Source: Centropus unirufus (taxonomy: Eukaryota; Chordata; Aves; Cuculiformes; Centropidae). From it: a stretch of DNA of 64,000 nucleotides. Of the stretch, positions 10,263 through 21,785 are shown piece by piece. A model generated the notes under the pieces. That model made no database searches. It saw only the letters and a list, made by a program, of their open reading frames with translations, and was not told the origin of the DNA. How positions within the stretch are numbered: position 1 is the first letter of the stretch; every line of letters begins with the position of its first letter. The stretch lies in the NCBI GenBank assembly GCA_013397695.1, contig VYZI01000255.1, positions 836,257 through 900,256 of the forward strand, in the 5' to 3' direction. A program made the position numbers and the translations under genes.

Positions 10263-11361
10263 GTCTGCATTCACACCCTGCTCCTTGCAGCAGCCCTCCC
10301 ATGTCTACTTGATGTTGAAGGTTTCAGGTCCTGGTTGCACCTCTTGGTCCCCAAAACCCCTCTGGTGCATTTTTGCTCCTTTTCCTAATGCGGCATTCTC
10401 ACAGATGGACCTCCTTTGGCTTCAAGGGACAGAAGGAAATGCGCTCTCTGCTGTCACATTGCATTTGTCAATCTACTGTTGCCCAGGTCATGGTTTCCCT
10501 CTTAAGGTTTATTGTCTGTTATACATGATACATACCAGCATTACTGAGTGACTGGTTTTCAGTATTCACAAAGCCCACTGGTAAAGCATGAGGCACTTTC
10601 CAGCCTTCACTGTCTAAAGCCAAGAGGAACAGATAGGCTATAAGGACAGAAATTCCAGTCCTGATTAGAGCAAATAATTTCAATGATGTCAAGTTCTGGA
10701 TAGCGTAATCAAATTTTCCTGCGAAAGAAAAACACTCCATGCTACTTTTCTTTTGCAGCAGCAAATCTAGCAGACAGAGCACCTAACGAGATCCTCGTCT
10801 AAAATTTCTAGTGGTTAAATAATAAGAAACTTCTTGATCATAGCCGTGTATTGAGTCATACATAAGCTATTAAATTGATTGTTTCTGACAGCACTGAAGG
10901 TGGCTGCCATTTCTGTGTAGATTTAATACAGCACAGAGCTCTTGCAGGTGGTCCTAAGGAAAAAAAAAGAAAAAAAAGATTAAAAAAAAGTGAGATGTAT
11001 TCGAAAAGCATATGTCTTTGTAAATCCTTACTGAGCAGCTGAGAGTATTTTGAGCTGTAAGTTACGGGAGAAGGTAAGGCAGAAGAGCAGGTGCTCTGAC
11101 AAGTCTTGCTACTAATCAGAGCAGAAATGAGGCAAACGCTACTACTATGTTTCAGCCAAAGCTATGCCTCCTGTACTTGATTTAATAACTTTTTGCCTGG
11201 CTAGGTGCCTGCTGTGCAGTGATTCACTTCATATTTTAATAAAGAATAACTCAAGACAGAAAATTGCAAATTGGATGGTAATGCACTGTAGAGTTTTGAT
11301 GACCTGCTAATACAATGAATTCAACTTAAGTGGTTTGAGAATGACAACAAACCCATCATAT

Positions 11362-11413
11362 TAAATTACAGTAGTGCATATGCTTTCAATCATGCACTCT
11401 TTACTGTAATTTA
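11362..11413. repeat. Long imperfect hairpin, 18 paired bases
   Basis: TAAATTACAGTA (11362-11373) pairs perfectly with TACTGTAATTTA (11402-11413). Immediately inside, GTGCAT (11374-11379) pairs with ATGCAC (11392-11397). The only defect is a four-base bulge TCTT on the 3' side (11398-11401), and the terminal loop is 12 nt (11380-11391). The stem is shorter than a typical metazoan pre-miRNA stem (about 22 bp or more) and does not extend convincingly outward. It may instead be a palindromic protein-binding element or a template-switch product. Confidence 0.85.
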
Positions 11414-12063
11414 TAGCAAGAAAAGAAAATCCAAAACACAAATAGTACAGTAAGACATGGATTTTTCTGCACAGTGATAAACCAGGTAGTTTGGGATGGT
11501 AACGATAGAGGAACCTAGCTCTGGTTCATTAAAATGAAAATAAACACATTAGCACCTTGTTCTGTTTTGCTTGGAGCTGCTCCAACTGATAGATTTGCAA
11601 CCAGGACTGCAGAGCTCACCTCTGCCACCCCTGAAGGGAGGTTTACTCGGCGTTAGACATGGAATGGGTGGGGGAAGGAAGTTTAGTCCTAGCAGAGGCA
11701 GCAGCAGAAGCAGCAGCTGTGTTTTGGTATCTGATGGAGAAGTAGGATTATATTTGATTGATAGAGGGAAAGAAGGATTACAGTGCATCTGACAGTAGAG
11801 GGGGCTTGCAGGGAAATTCTTTGCCATGGATTATGGGGACATAATCTTTTAATGTCCCCAGTAAATGTTGATTTTGGAGGAAAGATAAAGTGCATATTAA
11901 TCTTAAAGGGGAGAGAGATTGTGTAGATAAGTTTCCATAACAACGTAATATGATTTTGATTTGCTTACTATTGAGAAGGACGGTTCCATTTCACAGTTGT
12001 AAATAACAGACATGGAAATAATCAAGAATACTACATCTCTTTATCTAACACATTATTGATGTG

Positions 12064-12081
12064 GACTTCCTACAGGAAGTC
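12064..12081. promoter_or_regulatory. Head-to-head ETS-type palindrome
   Basis: GACTTCCT (12064-12071) and AGGAAGTC (12074-12081) are exact reverse complements separated by AC. This places two AGGAAGT ETS-core sites in opposite orientation with four bases between TTCC and GGAA. Paired inverted GGAA cores are known to bind ETS-family dimers in some promoters. Function here is inferred. Confidence 0.25.
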
Positions 12082-12975
12082 ATATTTTTAAACTATTCTG
12101 TAACGATTGTCAAGAAAATAAAGATCATATTCAGCCTTTTTTCCTTTGTTTTTCAATTCAAGCCTCACAGTTACCAGATAAGTAGAAACCTTGATAAATA
12201 TGTGAATAATCTGGTAGTGTTTCATCTTTCCTAGTCTTCAAAAGAAAAATAAAGCAGAATTGCATTTAAATAACCTGTGTTGTCACTCTCCTTCACTTCT
12301 GGGAATTCATTTATCCTCTAAAGCTTGTGTGAACAAGTTTTTATTGTGGGGATACAAGGTATTAGATATCAAATCCAGCATAAGAAGGTGCAAATCCCAT
12401 CGAAAATCCTGCAATTTATCTCTTGCCTCCACTTTCTCAAGTTTTCTTCCATAAACATCATCTGACAATTTCCTCTAGCTGCCCTGATGTGCAGGGCTGA
12501 ATGCATGCCAGATTGCTGGGTGTCCCCTGGGTCTCACACCTGAACAGCAAAATTCAGTTATTACATGCTGCTGGTGAACAAACAAGTACACACATTGTCA
12601 TGTTAAAAGCATGTATAAAGGCAGGCCAGAAGTTCAGGGCTCAGTCTGTTTTAACTTGTTTCTCGGACAATAAAGGCAATTGACCTAATTTTTGTGAGTG
12701 AAATCCATGAGACCAGGATTTTACTCTGGAATTATCTGTTAATGCGTAATTAGACACAAGAGGATTGTAGGAAAATTGTTCAAGGCTTAACTAGTAACTT
12801 TAGAACCAATAAATAATAAATAGAGAACAAAGTACTTGGTAAAACCATGGCACCTACCACAGAAAGTTAATTAATGCCACCCAGGCACTATCTACTTGTC
12901 TGTAGCTTGGTACGCAGAAAATGTGGGAATAACATCTGTTAGCTGATAGTCTGGCTTCCTTCTTTACCTTTTCAG

Positions 12976-13122
12976 GAGAAAAACTGTTCTCATGAGGATC
13001 AGAACTAATGGCAATGAGCAGACAGTGGCAGAAAGTCATGATGTCCTATGCGAGGTCCCACTCAGGACTGTCAATGTCTGAGCTACAGGGCTTCCTACAG
13101 CTGAAGTACAACACCCTTTATG
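12976..13122 (+). other. Exon-like segment, function not recognised
   Basis: A pyrimidine-rich stretch ending in TTCAG (12961-12975) precedes the segment, and GTGAGCAAG, a good donor, begins near 13123. No frame is open across the whole segment: one frame runs from the acceptor to a TGA near 13064, and another is open from 13008 (an ATG) through the donor to 13190 (60 codons). It could be a terminal coding exon, a noncoding exon or a relic of one. I recognise no protein family in either frame. Chance is a serious alternative. Confidence 0.15.
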
Positions 13123-15491
13123 GTGAGCAAGAAATGTCCTTTGTGGAATTGCGTAGGACCATCAAAAGCATTAGAGAGCAGATGGGGTGAAGGGTTGGGT
13201 AATTCCTGTGAGACAGATGCTTCATTCATTTACTGACAGAAGTTAGGGACAAGAAGTCTCTGAGCATCAGGCTTCATTTTAGTGGCTGAAGCTCCAAGAA
13301 AATGTTGCTCCCCAGGCTCTTTTTTTTTATTGCCGCTGAAACCAATGGCAAATCTTGGGCTGACTCTCAGAAGAAAAGGGTTAGCATTATATCAATTTGT
13401 AAACTACAGATGTAGTTTAGGAAGCTAGTATTCAAGTTTTCCTCTGAAATAGCTTAGTTGCCATCTTCCAACATGTTTCCATACCTAATTAATTTACAAA
13501 ACCTGTACCTTTCAAGTACATGCATATTCTCAAGTTATCTTCTACGGGTATCCAAAATCCAAAATAATAAAAAATTACAATGATACCATAATGAATACAA
13601 CATTTCACTTTTCAGGGAACTTTTACGACTGTAGCTAGACCATGACTGAAAATCACTGACAATGTTAAACGGATTTCACTTAAACAATCACAACCTAAGT
13701 GACACTGACTGTCATACTGTTTTAGATGACAACATGAGCAGACTAAAATTAACATGTGAAATGGAGCACTCATTAATTTTTCCTCTGACAAACGATGTCT
13801 TTATGCTATTGTATAAGAGGTCAGGGTGGTAGGCATCTTGAGGGAATGTGATATTTAGACCTGAAAAAATCCTTTGTGGTATAATAATTTATGTGGGCTT
13901 GGAAAATCTCATTCTGTTTTCACTGCCCACATTGCATTTCTGGCATGTAAAGACCCTCTTGCATAATCAATAGGAGCTAACCATACCTGTGTACCTGGAA
14001 AAATTGTGGTACTTGGTATAGAATGAATAGAAATAATTTTTAAGTAGAAATTGACCTGAAATAATAATTTATTAATGTAGCATAAAATTCTAATAATACA
14101 TCATTCTACTGTGATGGTATCAAGCCATTAATACAGAAAAGGCATCAATGAATTATATATAAACCATAGCATATTTTTATAACTGAACCATGTATAAAAT
14201 GCTTTCTTTAGAAACTAAATGAAGCTATGAAGGTTTACTGGATTTGGCTCAAAATTAAGTGAGAGATCTTAGACAATAGATGCAGTGGAGATTGTTTTCT
14301 TTATGTCAACCAAAGCACATCTGATTGCACAGGTGTTTTTCATTAAAACCCCTGTTCAGTTAATTTAAAATTTGAAAAACCACAGGAATATATTTTATAT
14401 GCTGTACTATTTGCACTACTAAATTACCATCGACAGTCCAAAGACAGTATTTATTTCTAACAACTGAAAAATATTCTGAAGCTTGTTTTGTGAAGTGCAT
14501 CAGGTGGCAGGAAAAATATAGAACTAAAATGTAGAAAAATACAAAAGCCATATGTTTCTGTATAAGTACAGGTATGGAATTCCTCTTGGCTTATGGAAGA
14601 GCTGAGCCATTCTGCTCTTAGGAACAGATTTTTCTCCTTTAGTTTATTCTTCTAGAACATAATTTAAGACTGAACAAAGCATGAAAAAAAGCATGAAAAT
14701 TTCCTTTCACAGCCAATGGAGAGAAATAGGCATCTTTGCAAAGTAGCACAGCTCTTCCATGCAACGGGCAGATTAATCTTATTCTACGTTCCAGAATCTT
14801 CATGTTTTTTTGAAAAATGTGGTAGAGATCATGCTTGTTCTGGGCAGACATAAAGAGCTTACTGAAAATACAGAGAAATCCTGGGCTGAAATTTCTCAAA
14901 TCTCAGTTTTGCCTAGTGTGTCACAACATTACCACCAAAGTGAAAAAGTGTGTGTAACAATAAGCTTGTTTTCTATATAATGTTGATATTGTATAAATAA
15001 AATATAAAAAGTAAGCCAAAATACATTTTCCTGCAAATGCTCTTGGTTGCCATGAGAATACTCGGTTCACTTTCTGCAGGAGATAAGAACTGGATCCAGG
15101 AATCCCAGCATTACTAAAAGAAACTATCAATTTTCTTCAGCACACCTTTAAACATTAAATTGGTCCATAAATTAATACTTAGAGTGAGCAAAAGACCTGA
15201 AAAACTGCCACAGAAGTAAAAGAAGAGGTTCAATATATAGGTGAGATATCTTAGTTTAGGATCTTTGGTACAGATACTTGCCAAAATAATATAAGAGGTA
15301 AAAAAGCAGAAATATCTCAAATACAAATGTGTAGATGTTGACTGGAAGATTGCTTATAGAAACTAATTTCTCCAGGTATTAAATATGCAGCATGTGGCTA
15401 GCAGACTAGAGGAGGTGCTGAAGAATCTGTCTGGAATTGGTGCATCTCCCAGCTTCAGATTAGTCTGTGATAGGGTTTTCAGTGGAAGTTA

Positions 15492-15532
15492 TTTTGTTGG
15501 AGAAGGAAGTATTTTTGTTGAAGAAGGAAGTA
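15492..15532. repeat. Tandem duplication, 2 x 20-21 bp
   Basis: Copies at 15492-15511 and 15512-15532 both read TTTTGTTG(G/A)(A)GAAGGAAGTA, differing by one substitution and one T. Each carries a GGAAGT ETS-like core. A recent local duplication is the simplest reading. Confidence 0.75.
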
Positions 15533-16243
15533 CTTCTGGTAGTTGTGTTACGCTTTGAAATGCACTTTTGTATTTATTCTAGTGGCAAATGATTGCAAGC
15601 CATATTATCTTGGTTTGTGAACCTGTGATGGTCACATCAAGACTGTACAAACACCTGCCAACAGAGAAGCCTAGATGTTTCATCAAGGCATAGTCAATTA
15701 ATCTGAAATACAGTCATTAGGGCTTTCCTGAGATTTGATATGAAAATGAGTCCACCAGATGACTTACCTGTGGTTTGGTTGTAAGGGATACATAATGTGA
15801 GCAATTTTAATAGAGTGTGGGGCTTCTGTTGTTCATTAGTGACTTTTAGTTCGTGATGCTTTATGATCAGAAATTCTGCTGTTCTAGATAAGCCCTCAGG
15901 AATAATTAGTGTTTTTTTCTGTTCCTAGAGACAACAGGCTAAGTAAGAGACACCCTAGGAGTATGCAGAGCAGCACCATGGAGGTCATGACATTGGTCAG
16001 GATCCTGCAGCTATGGGAAAGGTCAGATTTGCCTGCCTTTGAAGGGCAGGATAAGCCTGGCTGCCACAACGTCAGCTTGCAATGACTGCTTCAGGGTCCC
16101 TTGGTCACAAAAGTGACCATGGTTTGGTTCGCCAGCAACATCCAAAAACACAGTGACTTTGTTAGCAACAGATACAGAAACGTGCAGGGTTTGGTCTCAG
16201 CAGGGAAGAAGGTTTAGTGCATCTCTTCTGATGCACGCTAAGA

Positions 16244-16280
16244 TGCCCCCAGGACATCCCCCACTGTCACTCTGGGGGCA
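16244..16280. repeat. Inverted repeat, 9-bp GC-rich arms
   Basis: TGCCCCCAG (16244-16252) pairs perfectly with CTGGGGGCA (16272-16280) across a 19-nt loop. It lies in the GC-richest patch of the first 20 kb (about 15950-16520). The G+C content would make the stem stable if transcribed. Confidence 0.55.
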
Positions 16281-16694
16281 GGAGAGGGCACTAACAGAAG
16301 TTTGGGTGGGGAGGAGGGATGCATTTTAACACAACAGGTCCTCTTGCAAGAGGAGTTCAGCTGCCAGGCTATTTCCATGACTTTCACAGGCTTTTAACCT
16401 CACAATGTGTTTATGGCTGAGCACGGGCTCCCAAGCAGCTGGCTAAATCGAAATGCCCACAGAAAATGGCACCCGAAGATATGCCTAAAGCAGAGGGGGC
16501 TGAGACGAGAGGTATGTTAAAACATAAAGGGTGTAAAGAGGAGCAAACCCAGGTATTTTAAAGACAGAAAAATCATAGTGTAAGTGAAATGAACCCACTG
16601 GATTATACTTGTGTGTTGAGCTCTAGGCAAAAGCAAGATTAACTTTATTGAGGTCAATAAATAAACCTCCCCTTCAGATACAAATTACTTAATT

Positions 16695-16718
16695 TGGCTC
16701 TGTGGTGAGACAGAGCCA
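16695..16718. repeat. Compact hairpin, 9-bp stem, 6-nt loop
   Basis: TGGCTCTGT (16695-16703), loop GGTGAG, then ACAGAGCCA (16710-16718). The arms are perfect and no further pairing is seen outside. The flanks do not look like a tRNA or snRNA, and no terminator function is expected in a vertebrate polymerase II context. Confidence 0.55.
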
Positions 16719-17659
16719 TCTGCAGCGCCCACCCATCGCCAGAGTGGTTCTATAAATAACTACCACCGTTGCACTAAAGCAGAAGAGGATTACAGCTTTC
16801 ATTTAGCTCCCTTGCAGAGACAAAATAAGAGTTTTTTACTGCGTGTGAGTGGTGTGATTGCTTAAAACTAGGTGAATGATGGCCATCAAAAAAAAATCTT
16901 CCCTGGCCACAGCGTGTTGCACTCATTTTTCCACTTGGAGCTAATATTCCCAAATCAGGAATTAAAGAGAAAGCTTTCCTAGAAAAAAATTTATAGGAGT
17001 AGAAGTGCAATTGAAAATTAAATCATTAGATAGGTTGGAATCTTGGTTTCCAGAACAGTTAAGGACACATAAAATAATTGTCTAAAAGAATTGTTTCATG
17101 TCCCTTCATTTGTCTTCAGCACGTATTTTCATTATATAGGTCCCTATCACATATCAATGAAGAAAACACTGTGGATAGATTGTTTCAAATATACTAACTA
17201 GTTCAGTGACAACCTTCCTTTTTTTTGATCCATTTGATGTTAGTAATTTCAATGCATGCAGTAATAAATTAGGCTCTGCTTTTAACAATTTTTGCAATCT
17301 TTAATTGAAATCTTACTATGAATGGGAAAGCGCAATAGCCAGAATGCAGCATTTTATACTGAGTTGAGATGCATGAAGATTAGAAACAGAGAAGGATAAA
17401 GGAAAGAATATCATTGACCAGATGAATCAACCTGTTAGGCATACACCGGTATTTGTCACTGTCCACACTGCTGTCTGATAGGGATTATTAGGTATTTATA
17501 TGGCATTTTTGGGGTAAAAATATTAAAGAACCTTTTGGAGCAATTATTTTCTGTGGGAAAATTAGCTTCAAACTTTAGTATCTATGAGTCAGAGTAATGG
17601 AAATGGGGAGGCTTCTTTTTCATTTGTTCTTGAGGAGTCTCTCCAGTCATTCTTTTTAC

Positions 17660-18060
17660 TCATACATGTTGCCTTGTCTGCTGCCTGAAGCAGGGCGAGT
17701 CCTTGACATTATCATCTGAACCTGCCTTGGAAAGTGCAACAGCAAATCTCTGATGGTTATGATCAGCCCATGATTGTAGAGATTTTGCTGGCTTTTCTGC
17801 AGAGAAAGGTTCTATCTCACTCTCCTTGACCATGTGTAAGGCAGTTCTCTTAGGTATATCATTGAGGGTTCCATCAGGTACCAAAGTCCTATTCCATGTT
17901 AGATACTTTCAGGGATTTAATTATAATTCAGAATGTTGGGGTGCAATAGCCATTGGGAGTAAGGTCCAGGCAGTATTTAATCCCAGTAATCTTCTGGACC
18001 ACCCTTTGGAGTGTTCAGACCACCAATTTTCTCTATTTAGAATGGTCAATGTTGGGTAAA
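17660..18060 (-). pseudogene. Possible decayed coding stretch, family unknown
   Basis: Read on the minus strand, one frame from about 18060 down to 17660 is interrupted by only two stops, which lie four codons apart (near 17924 and 17911). This gives roughly 130 codons. The 5' part is tryptophan-rich with hydrophobic runs (for example TAWTLLPMAIAP). The 3' part is hydrophilic and mixed (for example WADHNHQRFAVAL) and has a plausible N-glycosylation sequon (NRT). The amino-acid mix looks more protein-like than the simple, low-complexity peptides elsewhere in the window. I recognise no family. An old retroviral or retrotransposed fragment is one option, but there is no LTR, primer-binding site or polypurine tract that I can see, and chance remains possible. 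Confidence 0.2.
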
Positions 18061-18958
18061 AAAAAGGGTTCCTGGCTGATGGAAAATAAGCGACACTTTC
18101 TGTCTTAAAACACTACAAATAATATGCACAGTAACATTCAGTGTGGTGTTGGGACTTCAGGAAAAATGGTAATTTGAATTTGACAGAAGTATTCAGCAAC
18201 ATTACAAGAATCCTCTGTGATAAATGATTTAGTGAATTTATATCAACTTAGATGCAGTCTGCTTGTCTAAAATGCACTTTGATCACTATCCACATGGCAA
18301 TAAAGAACACTGAAAATAATATACTTTTTATTTAGAAAATAAATCTATTTAAAATTGTATTAAAGTGAGAATTGTTTGTTACAGAAAATAGAGTATAGGA
18401 ATGCACCAAGTCCACTATATCCAAATTGCACACCTGGGGAACTTGGAACCATACTTTGGCCACAAGAGAAAGTGATATTTTACTGTTTGAATCCACACAA
18501 ATATTTGTCCCCTTTCCTTACATAGCCAACGTGGTCTCATCCATGTTTTCCCTGCAGTACAGTCCCTGGCCCATGTTAGTACCATGCACAGCACCTGAAA
18601 TGGATAACAATTATTTCTAGGAACACAGGATAATTAAACCCTGTCAACAACCACAAACAGCCCTGTTTGGTTTAATATATATGGACTCTTCCATTCCCTT
18701 CAGCAATACATTCCTTAAGTCAGGAGTTTCTTACTCTTGACCAAATTTATATAAATATTAAAAATGCCTGCTAATATTTTATGCAGAGGGCAAGCATCCC
18801 CTTAATTCAGGGAGATATCAGATAAATTCTTTTCCTCTTTTTCATGAATAGTTCTTACTTGTCGTATTTAGAACTGTTAAGTGGTAGCCAGTTTTTGATC
18901 TGTGTTTTTATGGTGATAATCCTTTTGCAGTGCTGTTTTGAGTGGTTCCCACCCTCCT

Positions 18959-19042
18959 TTTCCCCCTGCAGCTTGCTCCTGTCCCATCAGCTAGGACAGG
19001 CCACTTGATCTGGCACAGAAGTGCAGATCAAGGGAGGGGAAA
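18959..19042 (+). other. Potential three-stem RNA-like structure
   Basis: An outer 7-bp stem (TTTCCCC 18959-18965 with GGGGAAA 19036-19042) encloses two hairpins. Hairpin A pairs CCTGTCC (18978-18984) with GGACAGG (18994-19000) over a 9-nt loop. Hairpin B pairs CTTGATCTG-G-CAC (19004-19016) with GTGCAGATCAAG (19021-19032), 12 bp with one bulged G and an AGAA loop. The 7-bp outer stem recalls a tRNA acceptor, but arm lengths and the absence of A/B boxes exclude a tRNA. Hairpin B is the strong element, and the outer stem and hairpin A could be coincidence in GC-rich DNA. Confidence 0.45.
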
Positions 19043-19588
19043 TCCTGTCAGTGACTGTCTGGCCCCTGAGATGTGAAGCTGAACTGTCTGCCTGCCTACC
19101 TTTTACTCTCTGGTATGGGAGTGCTCAATCCGAAAAAAGAGATTTAAAATCTTTTCTTAGTCCGTATCACTTTGCAACTGAGCTTAGTGGGCAAAATTAA
19201 TAGTCACATTTTGACTCACAGATGAAATAGATGCTGTAGCTTAGGCTTATATAGAGACTAGCTTTGAAACCACATTGGTAAACTCTTTCTGGGAGAAAGG
19301 TAGGGGTTGGTGTCCTGCCTGGATCACACCATCATCATCAGAAAGGTTTCCATTCACACCAGCTGCACTAAAGCTTACCACAGAATCCTTAAAGTTTCAT
19401 GTTTTGAAATTGATTATATACTTCTCTTTCTTTGAATAGTTTATTTGTACTCAGATTTTGCTCAGACTTTAGGGCAGAAAAATATATAGGAGTTGCACAG
19501 GACTTTAGGGATCCAGAGCTGTGATTTTGTATCACTAAAATACCTGTTAGAATGTCATTCTTGCATTGCTGTAGAGGCTTTTAAGCCA

Positions 19589-19612
19589 TACTTCTCTTGA
19601 TTTAGAGAAGTA
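19589..19612. repeat. Compact hairpin, 9-bp stem, 6-nt loop
   Basis: TACTTCTCT (19589-19597) pairs perfectly with AGAGAAGTA (19604-19612), loop TGATTT. No extension beyond the arms. Confidence 0.55.
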
Positions 19613-21584
19613 AGTTAAAGTAAGGCTAGTGATCTTTACTCACACAGAATGGTGCTTCATTTCTGGCTGTCACTTCTGGGTCACACAGAACCATTTGTGC
19701 TGGTTGTCTATGTCAAGAATAGGAGTTACTAAAAGCAGGGAAAAGCGTTTCCACATCAGGGGAAGGCTCGTCATTGAGGAGCCTTGACGTGCATGTCCAC
19801 CGGTCTGAGAAAGATAGACTGAGCTGGAGAGAGATAATTCAATTGCCCTCCAGATTCTGATCTCCAAGGATGCACCTGAGGACTCACAATATCTCATCTT
19901 TTTCACATTTGAATTGCTATGAGCCTTCTTTTTCTAAGGATCTCCAACACACTGCTTCATACTGTCAATCCTCCTAAAACTATTAAACACATCATTATCC
20001 GAAAGAGCAACATGCCTTCATCCAGAGGCAGTCTAATCATTAACTATCAACTCAGACTAATAGGGCAAAAATATATTCAGGAACAATACGCCTAAATGAG
20101 AAGAAAGATAACATTTTTAATACTTCTGTAAGGGCCTTAAACTTGTCTCGGTTTCTACCTATGATAGTTTAAGGTTGTTTCTGAGATCACCTAATATATT
20201 TCTGTGACAGCACATAGTTGTTTAGAGGAACTTGAAAGCATGACAAGATTTTGACTGAGAGGTGATTGTGACGAACATTCTAAGATGTAAGTCAAGCTGA
20301 AGAGCAAAGTTGGAGAATTCATATGGGTAGAAGGTTATAACAAAATGAAACTACTAGTGAGTGTTTGTTATTTCTCATGAAGCTTGAAGAGAATTCCCCC
20401 TGGAGCTGTGAAATTACTTGTATTTAAAGTGCAATCTAAGTAAGTGACAAGAAAAAATTAATTTCTCCAAGATTTGATTTTTGCCTGTGAACAGTGCTCT
20501 GTAAACATACATCAATTTTTTTCATTAACGTAATTAGTTAGAAGGATATTTTGTGCAAGAAATCTCCTTTGGCCCAATCCTTTTAAAGCTTGTAGATAAT
20601 TTAATATTAGTGGAATATCTCTGTTGCATTCTCAACATTCATTCATTGTCTTGGGTGATTGCTGCTGGTTGCAATGAAGTCAAACCATCAGCTTAATAAA
20701 TAGTATCAAGGTAGGCATTTCTGCTTGGCAATGGCACAGTATTTGTAGGCCTTGAAGTGCAGTGGAATTCAGGTGGAAATCTTCCAAGGTACAATTTTTC
20801 TACAAAGAGGAACAATCAGAGGAGGAATTTGCTTGGACAATGAGGTCTAGGAAGGAATTCACAAGACAGAGCCAAATTCAGGTATTCACTGCGGATCCTG
20901 AAAACTCAGCTGTATTCTGGGACTTTTTGCCAGGATGTTAATCAAGATATCATCTATATTATCAGACTGTCTTGATAATTCATAAGTTTATTCTGTACTT
21001 CTGATAACAAGGAAAATCACAAGGAGATTTGCTTCATGATGTACTCACCAACTTCGTTTCTGCTCCAATTGCAGTGTGTCTACCTGAATATTGCTGTTTT
21101 TTTTTAGGGAAGCATTTTAGCATCTCATATCCCTTTCTGCATATCTTTGTGACAAAAATGAGACTCTCATATGGATACAATAATATTTTCCAAAAAAGCT
21201 TGATTTCCATGACCTGGAAAAAGGATTATTAATTTCTATAGGTTTTTACTATAACTTTCTTTCTGTAAATTATTTCATTGACTACATTCTTTCTCATTTC
21301 GATTGTCCAAGTTCTGTCATGATGAATCAATCCTTCACTGTTACTTCTTTAGTAAGATAGTACTGTTTTATGCATATAACACAACTGTATTTATATTTTT
21401 GTTTCCACGTAATTTAAATATGAAAAAGAAAAAATATGCTTAAAATGTATAAATTCTTTAATCGTATAAACAAAGGAAAACAAGAAAAGGACAATTGTGG
21501 TGGAAGAATGAGATAGAAGTAGAACATCTAGAGATGCATTTGCCTCTGATTTCAGTATAAATCATAATGTTAAAACAGAGTCAG

Positions 21585-21785
21585 GGAATAATTATATTTT
21601 AAATGGTATTCGGATCGTCATCTAGTCCACTGCCCACTGTTCGTACCCTATCCTCCCAATTCAAAGCTGATCTAATCAGAACAGATTGCTCAGGGCCATG
21701 TCCTGTTGATTCTTGAGTGTCTCCAAGACAGAGATTCCACAGGATCTTTGGGCAACCAGTTTTTGTTTAAAAAATAATGAAACAT
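21585..21785 (-). mobile_element. CR1 LINE 3'-end fragment, minus strand
   Basis: The plus strand shows diverged but ordered reverse-complement CR1 blocks. These are 'gtcatctagtccactgccc' (21618-21636), then 'gattgctcagggccatgtcc' (21684-21703), then 'ttgagtgtctccaaga' (21713-21728), then 'gagattccacaggatctttg' (21731-21750), then 'gggcaaccag'. The tail at the low-coordinate end has lost its usual 'atagaatgg' form. It is truncated after about 200 bp and has no coding capacity. Confidence 0.85.

Larger units (their letters stand above)
10263..17659. other. Unique noncoding DNA with several short structures
   Basis: No gene is recognised. The section holds an A-rich tract (10957-10990), a CAG/GCA-rich tract (about 11690-11718), a long hairpin (11362-11413), an ETS-type palindrome (12064-12081), an exon-like segment (12976-13122) and a 20-21-bp tandem duplication (15492-15532). 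A GC-richer patch at about 15950-16520 contains a hairpin (16244-16280). The neighbourhood 11180-11430, which surrounds the long hairpin, looks non-random and could be a conserved noncoding element, though this is an impression only. Confidence 0.6.
18061..21584. other. Unique noncoding DNA, no gene seen
   Basis: It contains a GC-richer structured patch at 18950-19045 and a 9-bp hairpin at 19589-19612. The 20440-20720 stretch has TAATTA-type homeodomain cores and little simple sequence, and might be a conserved noncoding element. No repeat family or exon is recognised. Confidence 0.6.

Noticed and set aside
18959..19042. tRNA gene
   Set aside because: The outer 7-bp stem invited the idea, but there are no A/B boxes, no four-arm fold and no CCA-proximal features.
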